A DNA stretch of 64,000 nt from Aphanomyces cochlioides. Lineage: Eukaryota; Oomycota; Saprolegniomycetes; Saprolegniales; Verrucalvaceae. Shown here piece by piece: positions 41,866 through 54,499 of the stretch; position 1 is the stretch's first letter, and the number at the start of each line of letters is the position of its first letter. Both the position numbers and the translations under genes were made by a program. The DNA is taken from NCBI GenBank assembly GCA_019828595.1, contig JAHQRK010000007.1, positions 2,914,001-2,978,000 on the forward strand. The letters run 5' to 3'. The notes under the pieces were generated by a model that was given only the letters and a program-made list of their open reading frames with translations, did not search any database and was not told the DNA's origin.

Positions 41866-44800
41866 TTAAGTTATTGTGTTCGAGGATAAAGTCTCTCGAT
41901 CATGTTGAGTGGATATACTGAATGCCCTGCGATATTGTTTCTTGAACCAACTGGAGTTGTCATGCTGACAGAGTTGAATGAGAGCACGATGAAGGTGGGT
42001 TGTTTCTAAATCATCGCCCTGCGTTTGACGTAACAGACGTCTGACGCTGGCACTCCATTGCAGTAACGTCTTGTGTTGAATTGCTGGTCGAAATGGTGGA
42101 GGCTTGTGTTCGAACTTTGATTGGTTTCTGCAGGTCCACAGAGTGTGAAGTAGAGCTCCCGCCAGCAGGACCCAGAGCTTCTGTATTGCTGACGACAAAT
42201 TCTGCCATGACCGAGCCACTGTGAACGAATCCAAATTAACGAGCAAGTTCCAAGTAAAACCCACCTTAAATTGTCGCCATGGCGTGGAGTGCCATGCCCA
42301 AATTGGTGCAACGTGCTCGCATTCGAGAAGTACATGTTTCATCGTTTCCACTTCTTTGCAGTTAGGGTATGTACATTCCAAAATGTCGGGGATTTGGGTT
42401 TGTAGGAAGAAGAAGGGGTAGTTGGTTGGCAACATGCGATATAGTATACGCCACCACACATCTGCTTGGATTGGCAAGGTCAATGCGAGGAGTGGTGAAA
42501 TTGTGTGTTGGATGTACGTTCGCATTTTGTTTGTACTGTCTCTATCGTCCGAGCGCATGGGGTGTCTTTTGACCAGGGGAGGAGCGTGAAAACAGGCCTT
42601 CTTTATTAGTGATTTTGGCCACAGGTGGAAGGGAAGTTCCTTTTTCTTGTGCAGTGCTTGAAACGGCAGTACGTTTTCAGACTGTATTGACACTGCGTCC
42701 ATCAATATGTACCCTCCAACTTGCCATATATTTGTTGCAAGCTTTGTAAGCAGGGAGTAAAATCTGTCAAACGATGTTGGTCTGGGCTCCCGCCGATCAT
42801 ACACCGCTATATAGTCTTCCATTCTAATCGCAAATTCAACAGGTGAGGGCCATTTGTGGTCTGCAGTGAGAAAGTCCTTTAGTGTGCATAGCCCCCATTC
42901 TGCTAAATGACAGTACCATCCACGATGATTCCTCAAAGCAATGGCAAGACTAGTGTCTGCATCCTCCGTTGGAACCAGGAAGAGTGGGTGCCGCTGTAGC
43001 CAAATTGGCATATTGACTAGTTGTGTAAATGTGGGCTCCACCGGCCAAAGAGAAGTGTATGTGGTTCTCCCCATTCTGTCCACACATCGAGCCAAAAGGG
43101 TGATAACGAGTTGAGTTGGATCAGCTTTGTCCTTATATTCGGGACATAATGCAACATATCCCATGTTGTGAGTCTGCAGTAGGGCTTCGTGCATCGAATC
43201 CACATCTCTTTTGGAAGGATTGGCCATAGCTCTTCATTCATGTGCTCCGACGCCATAAGCAGCTGCAACCTTTGTAATCGTTGTGTCCGAATTTGTGATG
43301 CTATGTGAGGCATACGGAGTCCTATGGCTTTATTGTACGCGAGACCATAATTGGTAGGTGCAATATATTTGTCATCCTTGTGGACACGCCGTCCCAGGAT
43401 GTATTTAGCCACCATGGTTTGCCATTTGTTGACTAATTCCGGAGGTACGGGTATCGCAGCCGTTTAGTGCCATAATTTCGATAGAACCATCGTATTTACA
43501 ATGAGGCGACGTCCTTTGAGCGTGCGTGCCCGACATCCCCACTCCACAAAGGTCCTATAGAACGTATCTGAGATACTGTTCAATTGTAGTTGGGAGTCCA
43601 GTTTGTGACCCAAGAGAATGCCAAGGTATCGGATGGGAACGCCACTGGCCACCATATTCAGCTTTGGGTGTGGAATAATGCTCTGGTTTCCGTTTAATGT
43701 CAATGTTTTGCATTTATGACGATTGAGCTTAGCCCCAGAGAAGCCACAAAACTCGTCCACGAGTTCGAGCTGGTACTCGAGGTTTACCAGTGACGAGGCC
43801 AGAAGTGTAGTGTCATCGGCAAACAAAAGTGTGGTTGCAATTTGCGTTTCAGAGAACGCGATGCCCAATTCCTCGTGATCTCTGAGTAGTTGACTTAGTG
43901 GTTCGACTGAGAGGACAAACAACAGCGACGATAGGGGGTCTCCTTGTTTTATTCCACGCGTTGGTCGAATAGCCTCACTCAGTACACCGTTGATAATGAG
44001 GTGTGCAATGGGTTGATTATACAATAGACGGATCCATCTGAGGAATTGTGGCCCAACGTTAAACGCTTCCAATGTGTCCATCATGTATTCCCAATTGATT
44101 CGGTCGTACGCCTTCTCGAAGTCGAGGAACATGGCGTAGCCTTCTTCCTCGTCTAATGTGTGTTTGTGTTGCAGATCTCGAAGGAAAATAACGTGGTTAT
44201 GTATGCGCCTTCCCTTCACAAAGCCCGTCTGAGTAGGATGGATGAGCCTGGGAAGGAGCGAGCTAACACGGTAGGCCAACACTCGAGTGAGAATCTTCAC
44301 CTCGACAGGTATCAACGAAATAGGTCGATAGTTTCCCGTATTTTTTCTGTCTCCCCCTTTGAAGAGGAGGGAGACGGCTGACCGGCGTTGAATTCCCATT
44401 AATTCCCCTCTCTGGAGTTGGTATTCAAACACTCGTCTTAAAATTTCACCAAAGAGTCTCGGGTCGATTTGATAGAAACCAGCCGAGAACCCATCCAAAC
44501 CCGGCGTTTTGTTGGGATGCATCGTTTTGATGGCTTCAGCCATTTCGTCACTTGTGATGGGGGAGTCTAAATCTCTTTGTTGATCATCTGTCAGTCGAGT
44601 GCGAAGTCGTCGTAAGAATCTCCGTCTAAGCTTACGGTTTGGCTGTATAAAGTCACGCTCACACATAACGTTGCTCCACTTCTCGTGAAACGCTTGTTGT
44701 ATAAGCGATGGAACAGATGTACCAGTGCCGTCGCTTTGGTAGACCTCGACGATAGGTACACGATACAGCTTTCGTTTGGGTGGTCGAAAAAAGTGTTGGG

Positions 44801-45929
44801 TCGAGACCTCGTTTTGTGTAGCGTGAAAATCGAATTGGAGGTCATTTTGTTGCTGCTGCCAATCAGCCATGGCCGTCTCATAGGCGACTTTGGCAACCAG
44901 AAGTTCATCGTCAGTGAGACGACGCGCTTGGTGGGAATTTTTGGCTTGTAGCTACTGAAGTAGCGCTTGATCTCGTGATCGTGTGCGTTGAGCTAGATAT
45001 CGTGCATGGTACGTCTGAAGAAATCTACGTGTTCTCTTCTTCCAGCCGGCCCAAAGCACCCCAATGTTGTTTGCTGTCTCCATTGTTTGTAAAAGTACTT
45101 TTGCTTCCTCCTGGATAACCCGTCGGACTTCTGGAATTGTCAAAAGCTCCTTGGGAATTTTCCAGTACGACTTCGACGTATGAACACCAACAGGGAGGAA
45201 ACTCACTGAATGACAAAGATGGTCAGTCGGATCGGTGCATGGAAAATATGACGATTCTCGGTGCGCATCCCCAACTAGCGTTGTTGATGCGAAGATGTAG
45301 TCAAGACGGTTCTTGGACCGTGGTGAGGAATATATACGTTGCTCTGGGTGATGGAGTCTCCATGCATCTATGACACCCAGCGCTTGGAGCCATGTCATGC
45401 ATTCCTGTCTACTCTTATGATGGTTTGTGATACCAGTTGCAGAGTCCAAGTCACGATCTATTGGTAGATTGAAGTCCCCCATAACAATATGAATGGAGTC
45501 CAAGGGGAAGTCTCTTGGGAGTTCTTCAAAGAAGGCTTCTCGAGAATCGTTTTCCACATGAGCATACACATTGTGGAAGTAAACTGCCCGATTGGCCCAT
45601 TTCGTCTGGACAATCATGTACCTGTCTGATATATCCAGGTGGTCTAAATGTTGTAGATGTTCGAAGCCTGGTGTGTCTTTTTGAAAAAGAAGCATGACGC
45701 CACTGCTTCGTATTGCTTCCACTGTTAGAGAGCTGTGTCTGTAATCGTTAGTTGCAAGAAAGTAGTTGCCAACCCCAAGGACATGGTCAAGGTGGAAACA
45801 GACCTTGTCATATTGGAATTTGCTTGCCAGTTTGGTTTCCTGGATCGCGACAATTGTGTGCCTGGACATGAGTTGAGAGATGACTCGATGGCCATTATCC
45901 TTGAAGCCATTTATGTTCACGGTCAACAA
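41866..45929 (-). pseudogene. element A ORF2: endonuclease-reverse transcriptase, nearly intact
   Basis: The APE-type endonuclease comes first (LTVNINGFKDNGH, AIQETKLA, VMGDFNLPID, KNRLDYIFAS, DPTDHLCHS). A TAG at 44952-44954 interrupts the linker. RT follows in the same frame (NYRPISLIPVEVKIL, QTGFVKGRRIHNH, FLDFEKAYDRIN, KQGDPLSSLLFVLS, LFADDTTLLAS). A TAA at 43464-43466 and one frameshift between about 43230 and 43020 precede the C-terminal part with the CCHC motif CTYPNCKEVETMKHVLLEC. No ATG is seen before the endonuclease; the frame is open upstream, so the true start is unclear. Three small lesions inactivate it. Confidence 0.88.
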
Positions 45930-46013
45930 AGATAGTTCTGTTGTAATGTGCGACGTGTATGCGTTTTCCTGTGGTTGAGATCGGTGTCTGTGCAGATATG
46001 CCGTTGAGGAGCC

Positions 46014-48782
46014 TTACATTCGGTACGGGCGAACCATATCCAACGTTGGCACTGACCCTGGTACGAAGGCCATCATGCCGCCCTTCTCGTAGGCGTAGTT
46101 GTGGGATTGCAAGCTGGCAAGCACCTCCAGCAGACCCCCTGGAATTGCTTTCCTCATGTTCGAGACCAATGTGTGTCCAACTGATGAATGAAGTATACCC
46201 CATAGTGTATCATTGGCCACCATATTTTGAGCGTTATGCACAGGCAGCCAAATGACAGGATGCTTTGTGATGCTGACTAACCAAGCTTCGTCATTGAAAT
46301 AGGGATCAGCTTGTGTAGCTAACAGGATTTCAAAGAGCGCGAGCGCAAGCTCCACCTCTGATATGTCGATATTGAGAGTCGGTGGAGTTGTCGCCTGTAT
46401 GGTTGCATGATTTGTACAAGCATGCTGGAGGAACTCTGGCGTAGGCTTGATTGAAAATATTGATTCGAATGCTTCATTGAATGTAGTCACTCGTGGGAGT
46501 GTAGAAGCAACGGTCCACCTATGCCAGGCATGAAGGTATGCCAGAGTACGCATGTCATTTGGGTTGGACAACAAAGCTCGTGTGCATGCTACATTGGCCT
46601 TACAAGGATCCTGACTGATCCAGCGCCAAAGATTTTCCGCTTGAGCTGTGTCAAGGAGTTGACGAACCTCTTCCTCCGTTGTCTCTAGGGCTTGTTCAAT
46701 ACGTCCCCGTGCTATGTTCTCATCCTGAGTGTCGCTGAGTTTGGCCAGTTCTGTCTCGGTTTGCCTCATGGTTAAATTGTTTGGATGCCATACCATGCTG
46801 TGGCGACGCGGTCGCATGCGACGAATAGATGTACGTCCATGAAACTTTCCCGGTGTAGGAAGCGTAATCTCCATGGTGTACGCATAAATAGAAGAATCCT
46901 GTTGAATTTGGACCAACTTGGGCTGGATGTCGACCCCACTAAGAGCATCAAACATATTGGATGTTATCCATCCTTTGTTGCTATTTAGCTCTGCTTCGTC
47001 GCGCGTGCGTTTGTTGGTTGTAAGTTTCAGTGGTCTTTTTGGGTGGACAAATTCTTCCACTTCCATGTCTTCAAGCATGGATTGGAAAGCATCCCCCGCA
47101 GTTTGGGAGTCGCCGATATTGTCTCCCTCGATTAGGCTAGGAACTGGGGCGACGATTTCAGACACCTCCTCAACGTTAGAGCTCTCTCTGTTTATGTTGG
47201 TCACCGAGGTTTCCGTTTGTTTCGTTTGTGTTTGAATACCATCACACTCAGTCGAAGGAAGCCGTTGGCGTTTCTGTATATTGCTCTCGGCAGGTGGCTC
47301 ATTAGTGCCATTATCATTGCCGTTGTGAAGAAGTTTATCAAAGTCAATGCAGTGTTGCGAGGCACGGCCCTGCCTTGGGGTTGTTTGCTTGACGTAATTT
47401 TTCACGAAGACTCCATAACGCACCCCTTGTAGAACAAGTTCGTCCACAACAAGTCCATTGACAAGAAGTGCTGGTGGTTGCTCGCTCTGGTTGAAGTAGA
47501 CTCTCCATATATTTGGGTGCATGACCGTACTGAAGTGTTTGGAGTCGTATGTAGACTTGACACTAACGTACAGAGGATTCGTTTTAAGTCTGCGTAGCCC
47601 TCTCAACAAGAGCTGAGCGTCGAAGTTGTATCGAGTGCCAACGATGTCCATATAACAGAGATCATCCAGTCCACTCTGTTCCTTCTTACTTGAAGAAGGC
47701 TTGTGCGTTGATGCTTTGGGAGCTGACACCTTGTAGTCAGTGCCGAGAATAGAGACAGTTTGACCAAGCATGGCCAATCTGGTCTCCTTGCTGGTAACAG
47801 CCACAACCACGTCCCCTCCTCTAGCTTTGTTAACTTGGAGAAAGTCGGGCATGCGTGAGATCCACGGTTTATCTCCGTTGTCGCTCATAATGCTTTTGAT
47901 TATTTTATCGTTGGTTTCAGAGATCAACGCTGTTGATGTTTCGATCCAGAATATACCCGTGCCAACTCGTTTTGGGTACGGCCAAGCGTTCTGGATGGCT
48001 TCAAACATTTCGTCATCCGTCGTAGAATCCTTCTCTGCAAGCTCCATTAGCTTGGGTAGCATGGTACGAGACGGGCGAGATAAGTAACATTTCACATCAC
48101 TCTGCGTGGTGTTGTCCGCAGACTGCTTGAGCACCGACGCATAAGTCGGCGGTAGGGAGTCATCTTTTCGTTTGGGCATGGTATTGCCTTCGGCTAACTC
48201 GGGTGGATTGGTCAAGTCGATCACTCGACCGATCGGTCGTGGTGGATCGCCGTGATGATGTGTTCTTGATATGGGTGTGCTCTCCATATGGACGTCAGTG
48301 ATTGGTTTAGTAAGATCCAGTTCTTGCTCATCCCCTTCCGTTGCCAGATTCAGTGGCCGCGGCTCAAGAGCGCTGGTTTGGTTACCACCGGCCGACAGCC
48401 CAGTCGTGCCAGCCAGGACAGCAGGCATGCTCTCCCCGGCGTCACGAGCGACGGTATCAAGCAGAGGCGAATTCCCGGCAGTGGCAACGCTGTTCTCATC
48501 GTCGGCGATGGTCGATCCAACCTGCATCTCCGGCACAGGCGGCACGTCGGCAGCGCAGGCAAGCGGGGTTCTAAGGCAAGCGGTAGGTTCGAGAGGAGTT
48601 GGTCGAATGACTGGAGATTGTTGCAGACTTGGAGTTGGTTGTTGACGAAGCGTCGTGGTTGGCTGAGCGCAGTCGATGGGAGACGATTCGAGTGGTGGAA
48701 GTCCTTGGTCGGCGGGCGTCTTAGAAGCCGGAGAAGGACTGGCATAACGAGTGGGGTCTTGAGTAGACGACAGAGTAGACAT
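46014..48782 (-). CDS. element A ORF1 protein
   Basis: Intact frame of 922 codons from the ATG at 48782 (MSTLSSTQDPTRYASPSP); the frame is open back to the tRNA junction at 48902. The first 250 residues are Pro/Ser/Thr-rich and disordered. Then come a conserved block (PSRTMLPKLMELAEKDSTTD, GTRYNFDAQLLLRGLRRLKT, NIWRVYFNQSEQPPALLVNG) and a C-terminal helical block (ISEVELALALFEILLATQAD, DEAWLVSITKHPVIWLP). The same two blocks can be recognised in the ORF1 remnants of elements B and C. No CCHC knuckle or classical RRM motif is evident. Presumably the nucleic-acid-binding partner of the element RNA; that is inference from position. Confidence 0.8.
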   Translation of the reverse strand: MSTLSSTQDPTRYASPSPASKTPADQGLPPLESSPIDCAQPTTTLRQQPTPSLQQSPVIRPTPLEPTACLRTPLACAADVPPVPEMQVGSTIADDENSVATAGNSPLLDTVARDAGESMPAVLAGTTGLSAGGNQTSALEPRPLNLATEGDEQELDLTKPITDVHMESTPISRTHHHGDPPRPIGRVIDLTNPPELAEGNTMPKRKDDSLPPTYASVLKQSADNTTQSDVKCYLSRPSRTMLPKLMELAEKDSTTDDEMFEAIQNAWPYPKRVGTGIFWIETSTALISETNDKIIKSIMSDNGDKPWISRMPDFLQVNKARGGDVVVAVTSKETRLAMLGQTVSILGTDYKVSAPKASTHKPSSSKKEQSGLDDLCYMDIVGTRYNFDAQLLLRGLRRLKTNPLYVSVKSTYDSKHFSTVMHPNIWRVYFNQSEQPPALLVNGLVVDELVLQGVRYGVFVKNYVKQTTPRQGRASQHCIDFDKLLHNGNDNGTNEPPAESNIQKRQRLPSTECDGIQTQTKQTETSVTNINRESSNVEEVSEIVAPVPSLIEGDNIGDSQTAGDAFQSMLEDMEVEEFVHPKRPLKLTTNKRTRDEAELNSNKGWITSNMFDALSGVDIQPKLVQIQQDSSIYAYTMEITLPTPGKFHGRTSIRRMRPRRHSMVWHPNNLTMRQTETELAKLSDTQDENIARGRIEQALETTEEEVRQLLDTAQAENLWRWISQDPCKANVACTRALLSNPNDMRTLAYLHAWHRWTVASTLPRVTTFNEAFESIFSIKPTPEFLQHACTNHATIQATTPPTLNIDISEVELALALFEILLATQADPYFNDEAWLVSITKHPVIWLPVHNAQNMVANDTLWGILHSSVGHTLVSNMRKAIPGGLLEVLASLQSHNYAYEKGGMMAFVPGSVPTLDMVRPYRM

Positions 48783-48885
48783 GGTAGCTGGGTTCAATGG
48801 CGAGAGCGTGGGTCCCTGCGGGTCGGTGTCTTTAGGAGACGGTGGTACTTTCTTTGCCTTTGATGGACACGGTAAAAAGGAAAGT

Positions 48886-48901
48886 GGGGGGGTGTAGCGC
48901 A
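48886..48901 (+). repeat. target-site copy between elements A and B
   Basis: GGGGGGGTGTAGCGCA: the same tRNA-Ala 5' segment with seven instead of five leading Gs. It is both the right duplication of element A and the left duplication of element B. The extra Gs may be untemplated additions or part of the original flank. Confidence 0.85.
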
Positions 48902-49052
48902 CTGTTCAATCGGGGTGTATTTGACATATATCCCCTAAATACTTTCTTCGACTGTGATGCCTTGCTGTGGTCAGATCTCGTCACGAACGAGGGAGATGGG
49001 CTATTTTTCTTGGAGCAGCATCCACGGGGGTAATTTAAATGCTCGAGGATAT

Positions 49053-51597
49053 TCACGCCAGAACCATGCGTAGTTTGCATGACTCTTTAGTGTGTCCAGG
49101 ATTTCTTGTATGCGCATCGTGTAGAGTGTTTCGCTTCATACGTCTTACTCCTGCACTCCAAGCTAGCAATGTGGTGCGTCTCAGAGCTGGTACGTAAGGA
49201 GGTGGTTTATTCTCGAATCGTGTCTTGTTGCGGTGTGTCCACAAGGTGTGGAGTACGACTGCCACAAGTATTCCCCACAATTGTCGTAGCAATTGAGACT
49301 TTGGTGCGAACTCCTGACGAATTTGGAGCTTGTCCAAGTTTAAAACCTTGTCCCACTCAAATCGCATGCCGAATTGTGTCCACGCTGCAGAGTGCCATTG
49401 CCACAGATCCGAAATGTGGGTGCACTCCATCAATGTATGGCTCATAGTTTCGACCGCAGCGCAATTTGGATATGTACACTCCATAATGTCGGTGTGCTGA
49501 TCTTGTAGGAAATAGAATGAGTAGTTTACGGGGAGCATTCGAAAGAGCACTCTCAACCATACATCTGCTTGCGCCGGAGTGAGCAGTTGCCAGATTGGTT
49601 GAATTGTGTGTCGCATGTAATGTCTAATTTTCCCAGGAGTGTCGAGCTCTCTCGAGTGCATGGGGTGTGTTTTGGCTAGAGGTTATACAGCAGTTTGATC
49701 CATTGAAGGGAGCGTGGCCCAAAGTTAAAGCATTCGAGAGTGTCCAACATAAACTCCTAGTTGATGCGGTCATACGCTTTTTCGAAATCTAGAAACATAG
49801 CGTAGCCTTCTTCATCATCCAAAGTATGCTTGTGTTGGAGGTCTCGCAAGAAGATCACATGATCATGAATGCGACGACCTTTGACAAAGCCATTCTGAAT
49901 CGGGTGTATAATTTGGGGGAGAACCGCGTTGACTCTGTAAGCTAGGGCTCGTGTCAATGCCTTGACCTCGACTGGGATTAACGAAATTGGGCGATAGTTT
50001 CCCGTGTTGCGGCGGTCACCACCTTTGAATAGTAGTGACACCGCTGATCGTCTCTGAAAGCCGAGCAATTCGCCTCTGTCCAGCTGATACGTGAAAACTA
50101 GGCTTAGAATTTCGCCAAAGAGAGCAGGATCTATCTGGTAGAACCCGGCGGAAAATCCATCCAAGCCCGGAGCTTTCTTGGGGTCTAGTTTTGATGGCGC
50201 TGGCCAGCTCCAAACTATTGAGTGGTTGATCCAAGCCGTCTCTCTGCTCATTCGTCAGCTTTTTGCGTAACAGACGTAAGAATCTCCTTCTTTCCCGCCT
50301 TGGTGGTGGTTGGAAGTCTCTCTCGCACATAACCTCACTCCACCTGGAGTGAAAAGCACGTTGAATTTGGACTGGGTCTCTTGTGTATGTTCCATCTCCG
50401 CGTTGGACCTCCACAATTGGGATATTGTATAGTTTGCGTTTTGGAGGTCGAAAGAAGGTGCAGTTGGATTCTCGTTTTGAGAGGCATGGAAATCAAACTG
50501 AATATCATTTTGGTGTTGAGTCCAATCTGCCATGGTAGCCTCGTATGCTACTTTGGCAGTCTAAGCTCGTCATCTCGGATGCGTCTTTCATTGTGACCTC
50601 TTTGAGCTTTCTGCCAAGTAATCTCGGCATAGTCCCGCTCGTATGTTCTTTGTGCTATGACTTGTGTGTGATAGGATTGCAAAAACTTTCTGGTGCGCTT
50701 CTTCCAGCCTGCCCACACGACGCCTACATTGTCGGCTGTTCGAAGTTGGTCCAAGAGGTCCTTTGCTTCCGCTTTGATTGAGTTTGTGACTTCTGGGATA
50801 AGCAATAATTCCTTTGGCAACTTCCAATAGGAGCGTGAGCGTGTGGTGCCGCTAGGCTCCAGCAAAAGGCTATGGCATAGATGATCTGTCGGATCTGGAC
50901 AGGGAAAGTAGCTCGAATCTTTGTATGTCCTTTCTACGAGTAATGCGTCCGCAAAAATGTAATCCAGTCTGTTTTTGCCTTTTGGTGATGAGAATACTTG
51001 TTCCCCAGGGTGGTGAAGTCTCCATGCGTCCACCACACCTAAACTTGCTAGCCAAGAGACACATTCTCCTCGTCCAGAGTGATGAGTGCATTGGCTGGCT
51101 GACGCGTCAATCTCTCTATCCATTGGGATGTTGAAATCACCCGCAAGGATATGTAAGCCTTCTGGGTTGAACTGCCGAGGGAGGTTTTGGATAAATGATT
51201 CACGTATTGCGTTTGAGACAGGGGCATAAACATTGTGTACGTATACGTCCTGGTTGCCCAATTGAGTGTGAACCACCATGTATTTGTCTCTGACATCATA
51301 CTGGGATAAGTGTGTAAGTTTGGAGAACCCAGGAAAATCCTTTTGGAATAGGAGCATGACCCCTCCACTTCTTCGAGATTCGGTCTCCTCCGCGTCACTT
51401 CGGTGGTCGTTGACTGCAAGGAGATAATTGCCTACCCCAAGGATATGATCCAAGTGGTAGCGGACCTTTGCATACTGAAATTTGTCTGCCAGTTTTGTTT
51501 CCTGGAGAGCTATCACTGTGTGGCGACTTAGGAGCTTTCCAATGAGGCGATGTCCATTGTCCTTGAAGCCATTGACATTCACCGTCAAGATGGACAA
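49053..51597 (-). pseudogene. element B ORF2, degraded and internally deleted
   Basis: The endonuclease is complete (LTVNVNGFKDNGHRL, ALQETKLADK, LAGDFNIPMD, KNRLDYIFAD, DPTDHLCHS). The linker shows three frame changes between 50580 and 50200. RT motifs up to LDFEKAYDRIN are readable, then a stop and a junction near 49680 where the rest of the RT is missing. The C-terminal part with CTYPNCAAVETMSHTLMEC remains. The deletion removes the QGDP and ADD motifs, so this copy cannot reverse transcribe. Confidence 0.85.
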
Positions 51598-51764
51598 TTC
51601 AGAGGAGATGAGCTGCGTGAATGATCGAGCTCGAGATTCACAGGTTGTCTGACTTTGTGAGGTTGTGGGGGGGTTGTATCTGCAGGCGGAGGTAGTGTGG
51701 AAGTTATTGTTGGCGTTGTTTGCTGTTGAGGGGATGACCAGTATGTTTGAGAGAATGATGCGCC

Positions 51765-54422
51765 TTACGTGTGGTATGGAGTTCCAAACTCGAGTGTCGG
51801 AACTTTGCCAGGAATAAACATAAGCATACTGCTATCGTCATAGCTATAGTTATGCTTTTGGAGTACTGTTAGAATTTCCGTCAACCCATTGGGGCATGAT
51901 ACGTGTAGACTCTGAACGAGCTGGTGTCCAAACGTAGAATGAAGGATTCTCCATAGGGTTGTGGAAGCTACCATAGGAGCAGCCTTGACGACAGGTAGCC
52001 ATATCACAGGCTGATTACTCACCGACACGAGCCATGCTTCACTAAAGTAGTATGGTGATACTTGAGTTGCAAGAATGATTTCAAGTGCTGCTAATGCCAA
52101 CTCTATGTCCAGCAATGACATATCCAACGCTGGGGGACAAGACGCTCGAACAGCGACCTGAGCTCCAAATGCTGCTTGTAAAAAGTCCATTGTTGGAGGC
52201 GTAGAAAATATCTCCATGAATGTGGCTTGAAAAGAGACCACTTTTGGGAGAGCTGATGCTACCGTCCATCTGTGCCATGCATGCAGCAGCGCTATGGCCC
52301 GTATGTCCAGTGCCGCTCATGCTAGCTCGTGCTAGTGTCCAATTAGCTTTATGGGGGTCAGCACCTATCCACTGCCACAACCCAACAGGTTCGGCATTGT
52401 TTAAAAAGGCGGTAATGTCCTCAAGTGGCTTGACACTGGCTGCCTCTAGTTCCTGGGAATTTCTCGTGTCATCGAGAGAGTCCGACAGACTTTCCAGTTC
52501 TTTTACGATTTCCTTCATCGTCATGTTGTTAGGATGCCATTGCATGCGGTTGTGTCGCACCCTCATGCGTCTGATGCTAGTTCTGCCATGAAATGTTGTG
52601 GGAGAAGGTATTTGCATGTCGACGATGTATGAGCAGACTGTAACATCTTTCTGTAGAGCAACCACCCGAGGCGCTACTGTGAGCGTGCTCAGCGCCTCAT
52701 ACATATTTGGAGTAATCCATGATGGCTTCTTTCCTTGTGTGGATGCGTCCTCCCTCGAGCGTTTGAGAGGTTTCTTCGGTTGGATAAATTCATCCACATC
52801 CATCTCCGTTACTAAAGTTTGAAAGCCTCCGCCGTTGTTTGTGTATGTTCATTCTGTTGCGGGGAAGGATCGGAGACTTGGTCCCCAGTGTGTTTCTCCT
52901 GTTCCTCGGAGCCAACCCTGGCTCATTTATTTCCATCGCTCTCCATGGACTCTGCTGGTTGAGCCAACAGTTTATCAAGATCGATGCAATATGAAGACAG
53001 GCGACTCTGTCTTGTTGTTGTTGGTTTGATGTAGTCTTTCACAAAGACCCCATATGTCACACCCTGTAGAATAATTTGGTCGACGGGGTGCTCGTTGATG
53101 AGTAGTGCGGCCGGTTGTGATGCTTTATTGAAGTATACCCGCCATAGATTGGGATGTACTGTTGAGTTGTGTACCTTCGATGAGTACGTCATTTTGTAGC
53201 TGATGAAAACTGGATTTGTTTTCAATCGTCGCAGAGCTTTGAGCAATGCGTGAGCATCAAAGTTATAGCGTGTACCCACGACGTCCATGTAGTCCTGTAG
53301 TTCCGTTTGTTGTCGTTGGTTTGTCGGACGACCTTGCTTTGGGGTAGGAGCGGAGACTTTATACTCTTGACCGAGTATTACCACGCTTTGTCCTAGCATA
53401 CCGAGTCGTCTTGTCTCGTCAGTGACGGTGACCACCACATCTCCGCCACGGGCCTTATTGATTTACACAAATTCTGACATCAATGGGCTCCATGTGGCAT
53501 CTTTGTTGTCATTGAACAAGCTTTTGATGATTTTGTCATTCGATTCCGACATCAGATTGTTTCCAGTTTCAATCCAGAATGTAGCCGCACCCATTCTCTT
53601 TGGGTATGGTAAGGCTTGTTCAATTGCCGAAAACATCGTATCATCCGTGGTACTTTCATCCTCGGCCAGCTGCATAAGCGTGGCTAACATTTCACGACTG
53701 GGTCGAGTGAGAAAGGCTTTAACCTCGCTGTCATTCGATCGTTCAACGGCACGACGCAGCGTCGATGCATACGAAAGCTTTTCCTTTGGGGCACCCGCGA
53801 ACGATGCTGAAGGCTCACTCAGGTCAATCACTTGTCTTTTGGGTTGCTCCGTGTTTCCATTTGGTTCGGACAGCTGGTTGTCGTCATTCGTCACATTCGT
53901 TTTGATTGGTTGTTGATGGATGATAGTCCCATCCCCCTCTTGAATTGGAGCGAAGGGCGGGATCTCCAGGAGCGCCGAGCGGCCTCCACCGGCTAGCGGC
54001 GCCATCGATCCAACCAGGACAGCAGGCTTGCTTTCCCCGGTGTCAAGAGCGACGGTAGGTTGCAGAGGCGAATTCCCAGCAGTGGAGTCGTGGAGCTCAT
54101 CGCTAGCGATGGACGCGCCGTCAGGTTGTCCGAGCTCTCTCATCCTCACGCCGCTTTGATTCATTTCCATGTTGTCGGTACTGGTTGGGGGCAGCTCCGT
54201 CTTTCTCACTTGTTTTGTAGCGTATTCTGTCTCGGACCGATCGATCATGGACGCATCATGGGCTGGTTTGGGGTTCTTGTCAAGATATGCCTGTGCATTT
54301 CCACTTACCCCAGCCTCGCGGGGATTGTGGTGCATGCCGTCCACTTGAGCTTGCGTAATATCGAGCGCGCTGTCCACACGCATGGCTGGCGGACTCATCG
54401 TCATTGGATTCAAGTTGTTCAT
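51765..54422 (-). pseudogene. element B ORF1, degraded
   Basis: Starts at the ATG at 54422 (MNNLNPMTMSPPAMRV). A stop at 53463-53465 falls where element A reads through the sequence NKARGGDVVV. The conserved block follows (GTRYNFDAHALLKALRRLKT, NLWRVYFNKASQPAALLINE). Another stop at 52923-52925 and a frameshift near 52240 break the C-terminal block (LLDIELALAALEIILATQVS), which ends at 51765. Clearly homologous to element A ORF1 along its whole length. Confidence 0.8.
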
Positions 54423-54499
54423 CGTTCTTCGTTGCGCTTGGAGTGCTTGAGAGTTGGTACCTTCGATCAGTATGTGTAACACAGTAAAAAAGAAAGTTG

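Larger units (their letters stand above)
41806..48885 (-). mobile_element. LINE element A (non-LTR retrotransposon) in tRNA-Ala
   Basis: About 7.1 kb on the minus strand. The 5' end (ACTTTCCTTTTTACC) is at 48885; the 3' end, reading ATACACCCCGATTGAACAG, is at 41806. Flanked on both sides by the tRNA 5' segment GGGGGTGTAGCGCA. ORF1 is intact; ORF2 has APE endonuclease, RT and a C-terminal CCHC motif but two in-frame stops and one frameshift. No poly-A tail is seen; the last 60 bp match the 3' end of element B closely, so the two are one family. Confidence 0.9.
48902..54498 (-). mobile_element. LINE element B (non-LTR retrotransposon) in tRNA-Ala
   Basis: About 5.6 kb on the minus strand, same family as A. 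The 5' end AACTTTCTTTTTTACTGTG is at 54498, the 3' end CCCCGATTGAACAG at 48902. Bordered by tRNA 5' segments at 48888-48901 and 54500-54513. It has lost part of the RT (motifs after AYDRIN, including the catalytic ADD) by an internal deletion near 49680, and both ORFs carry several frameshifts and stops. Dead copy. Confidence 0.9.
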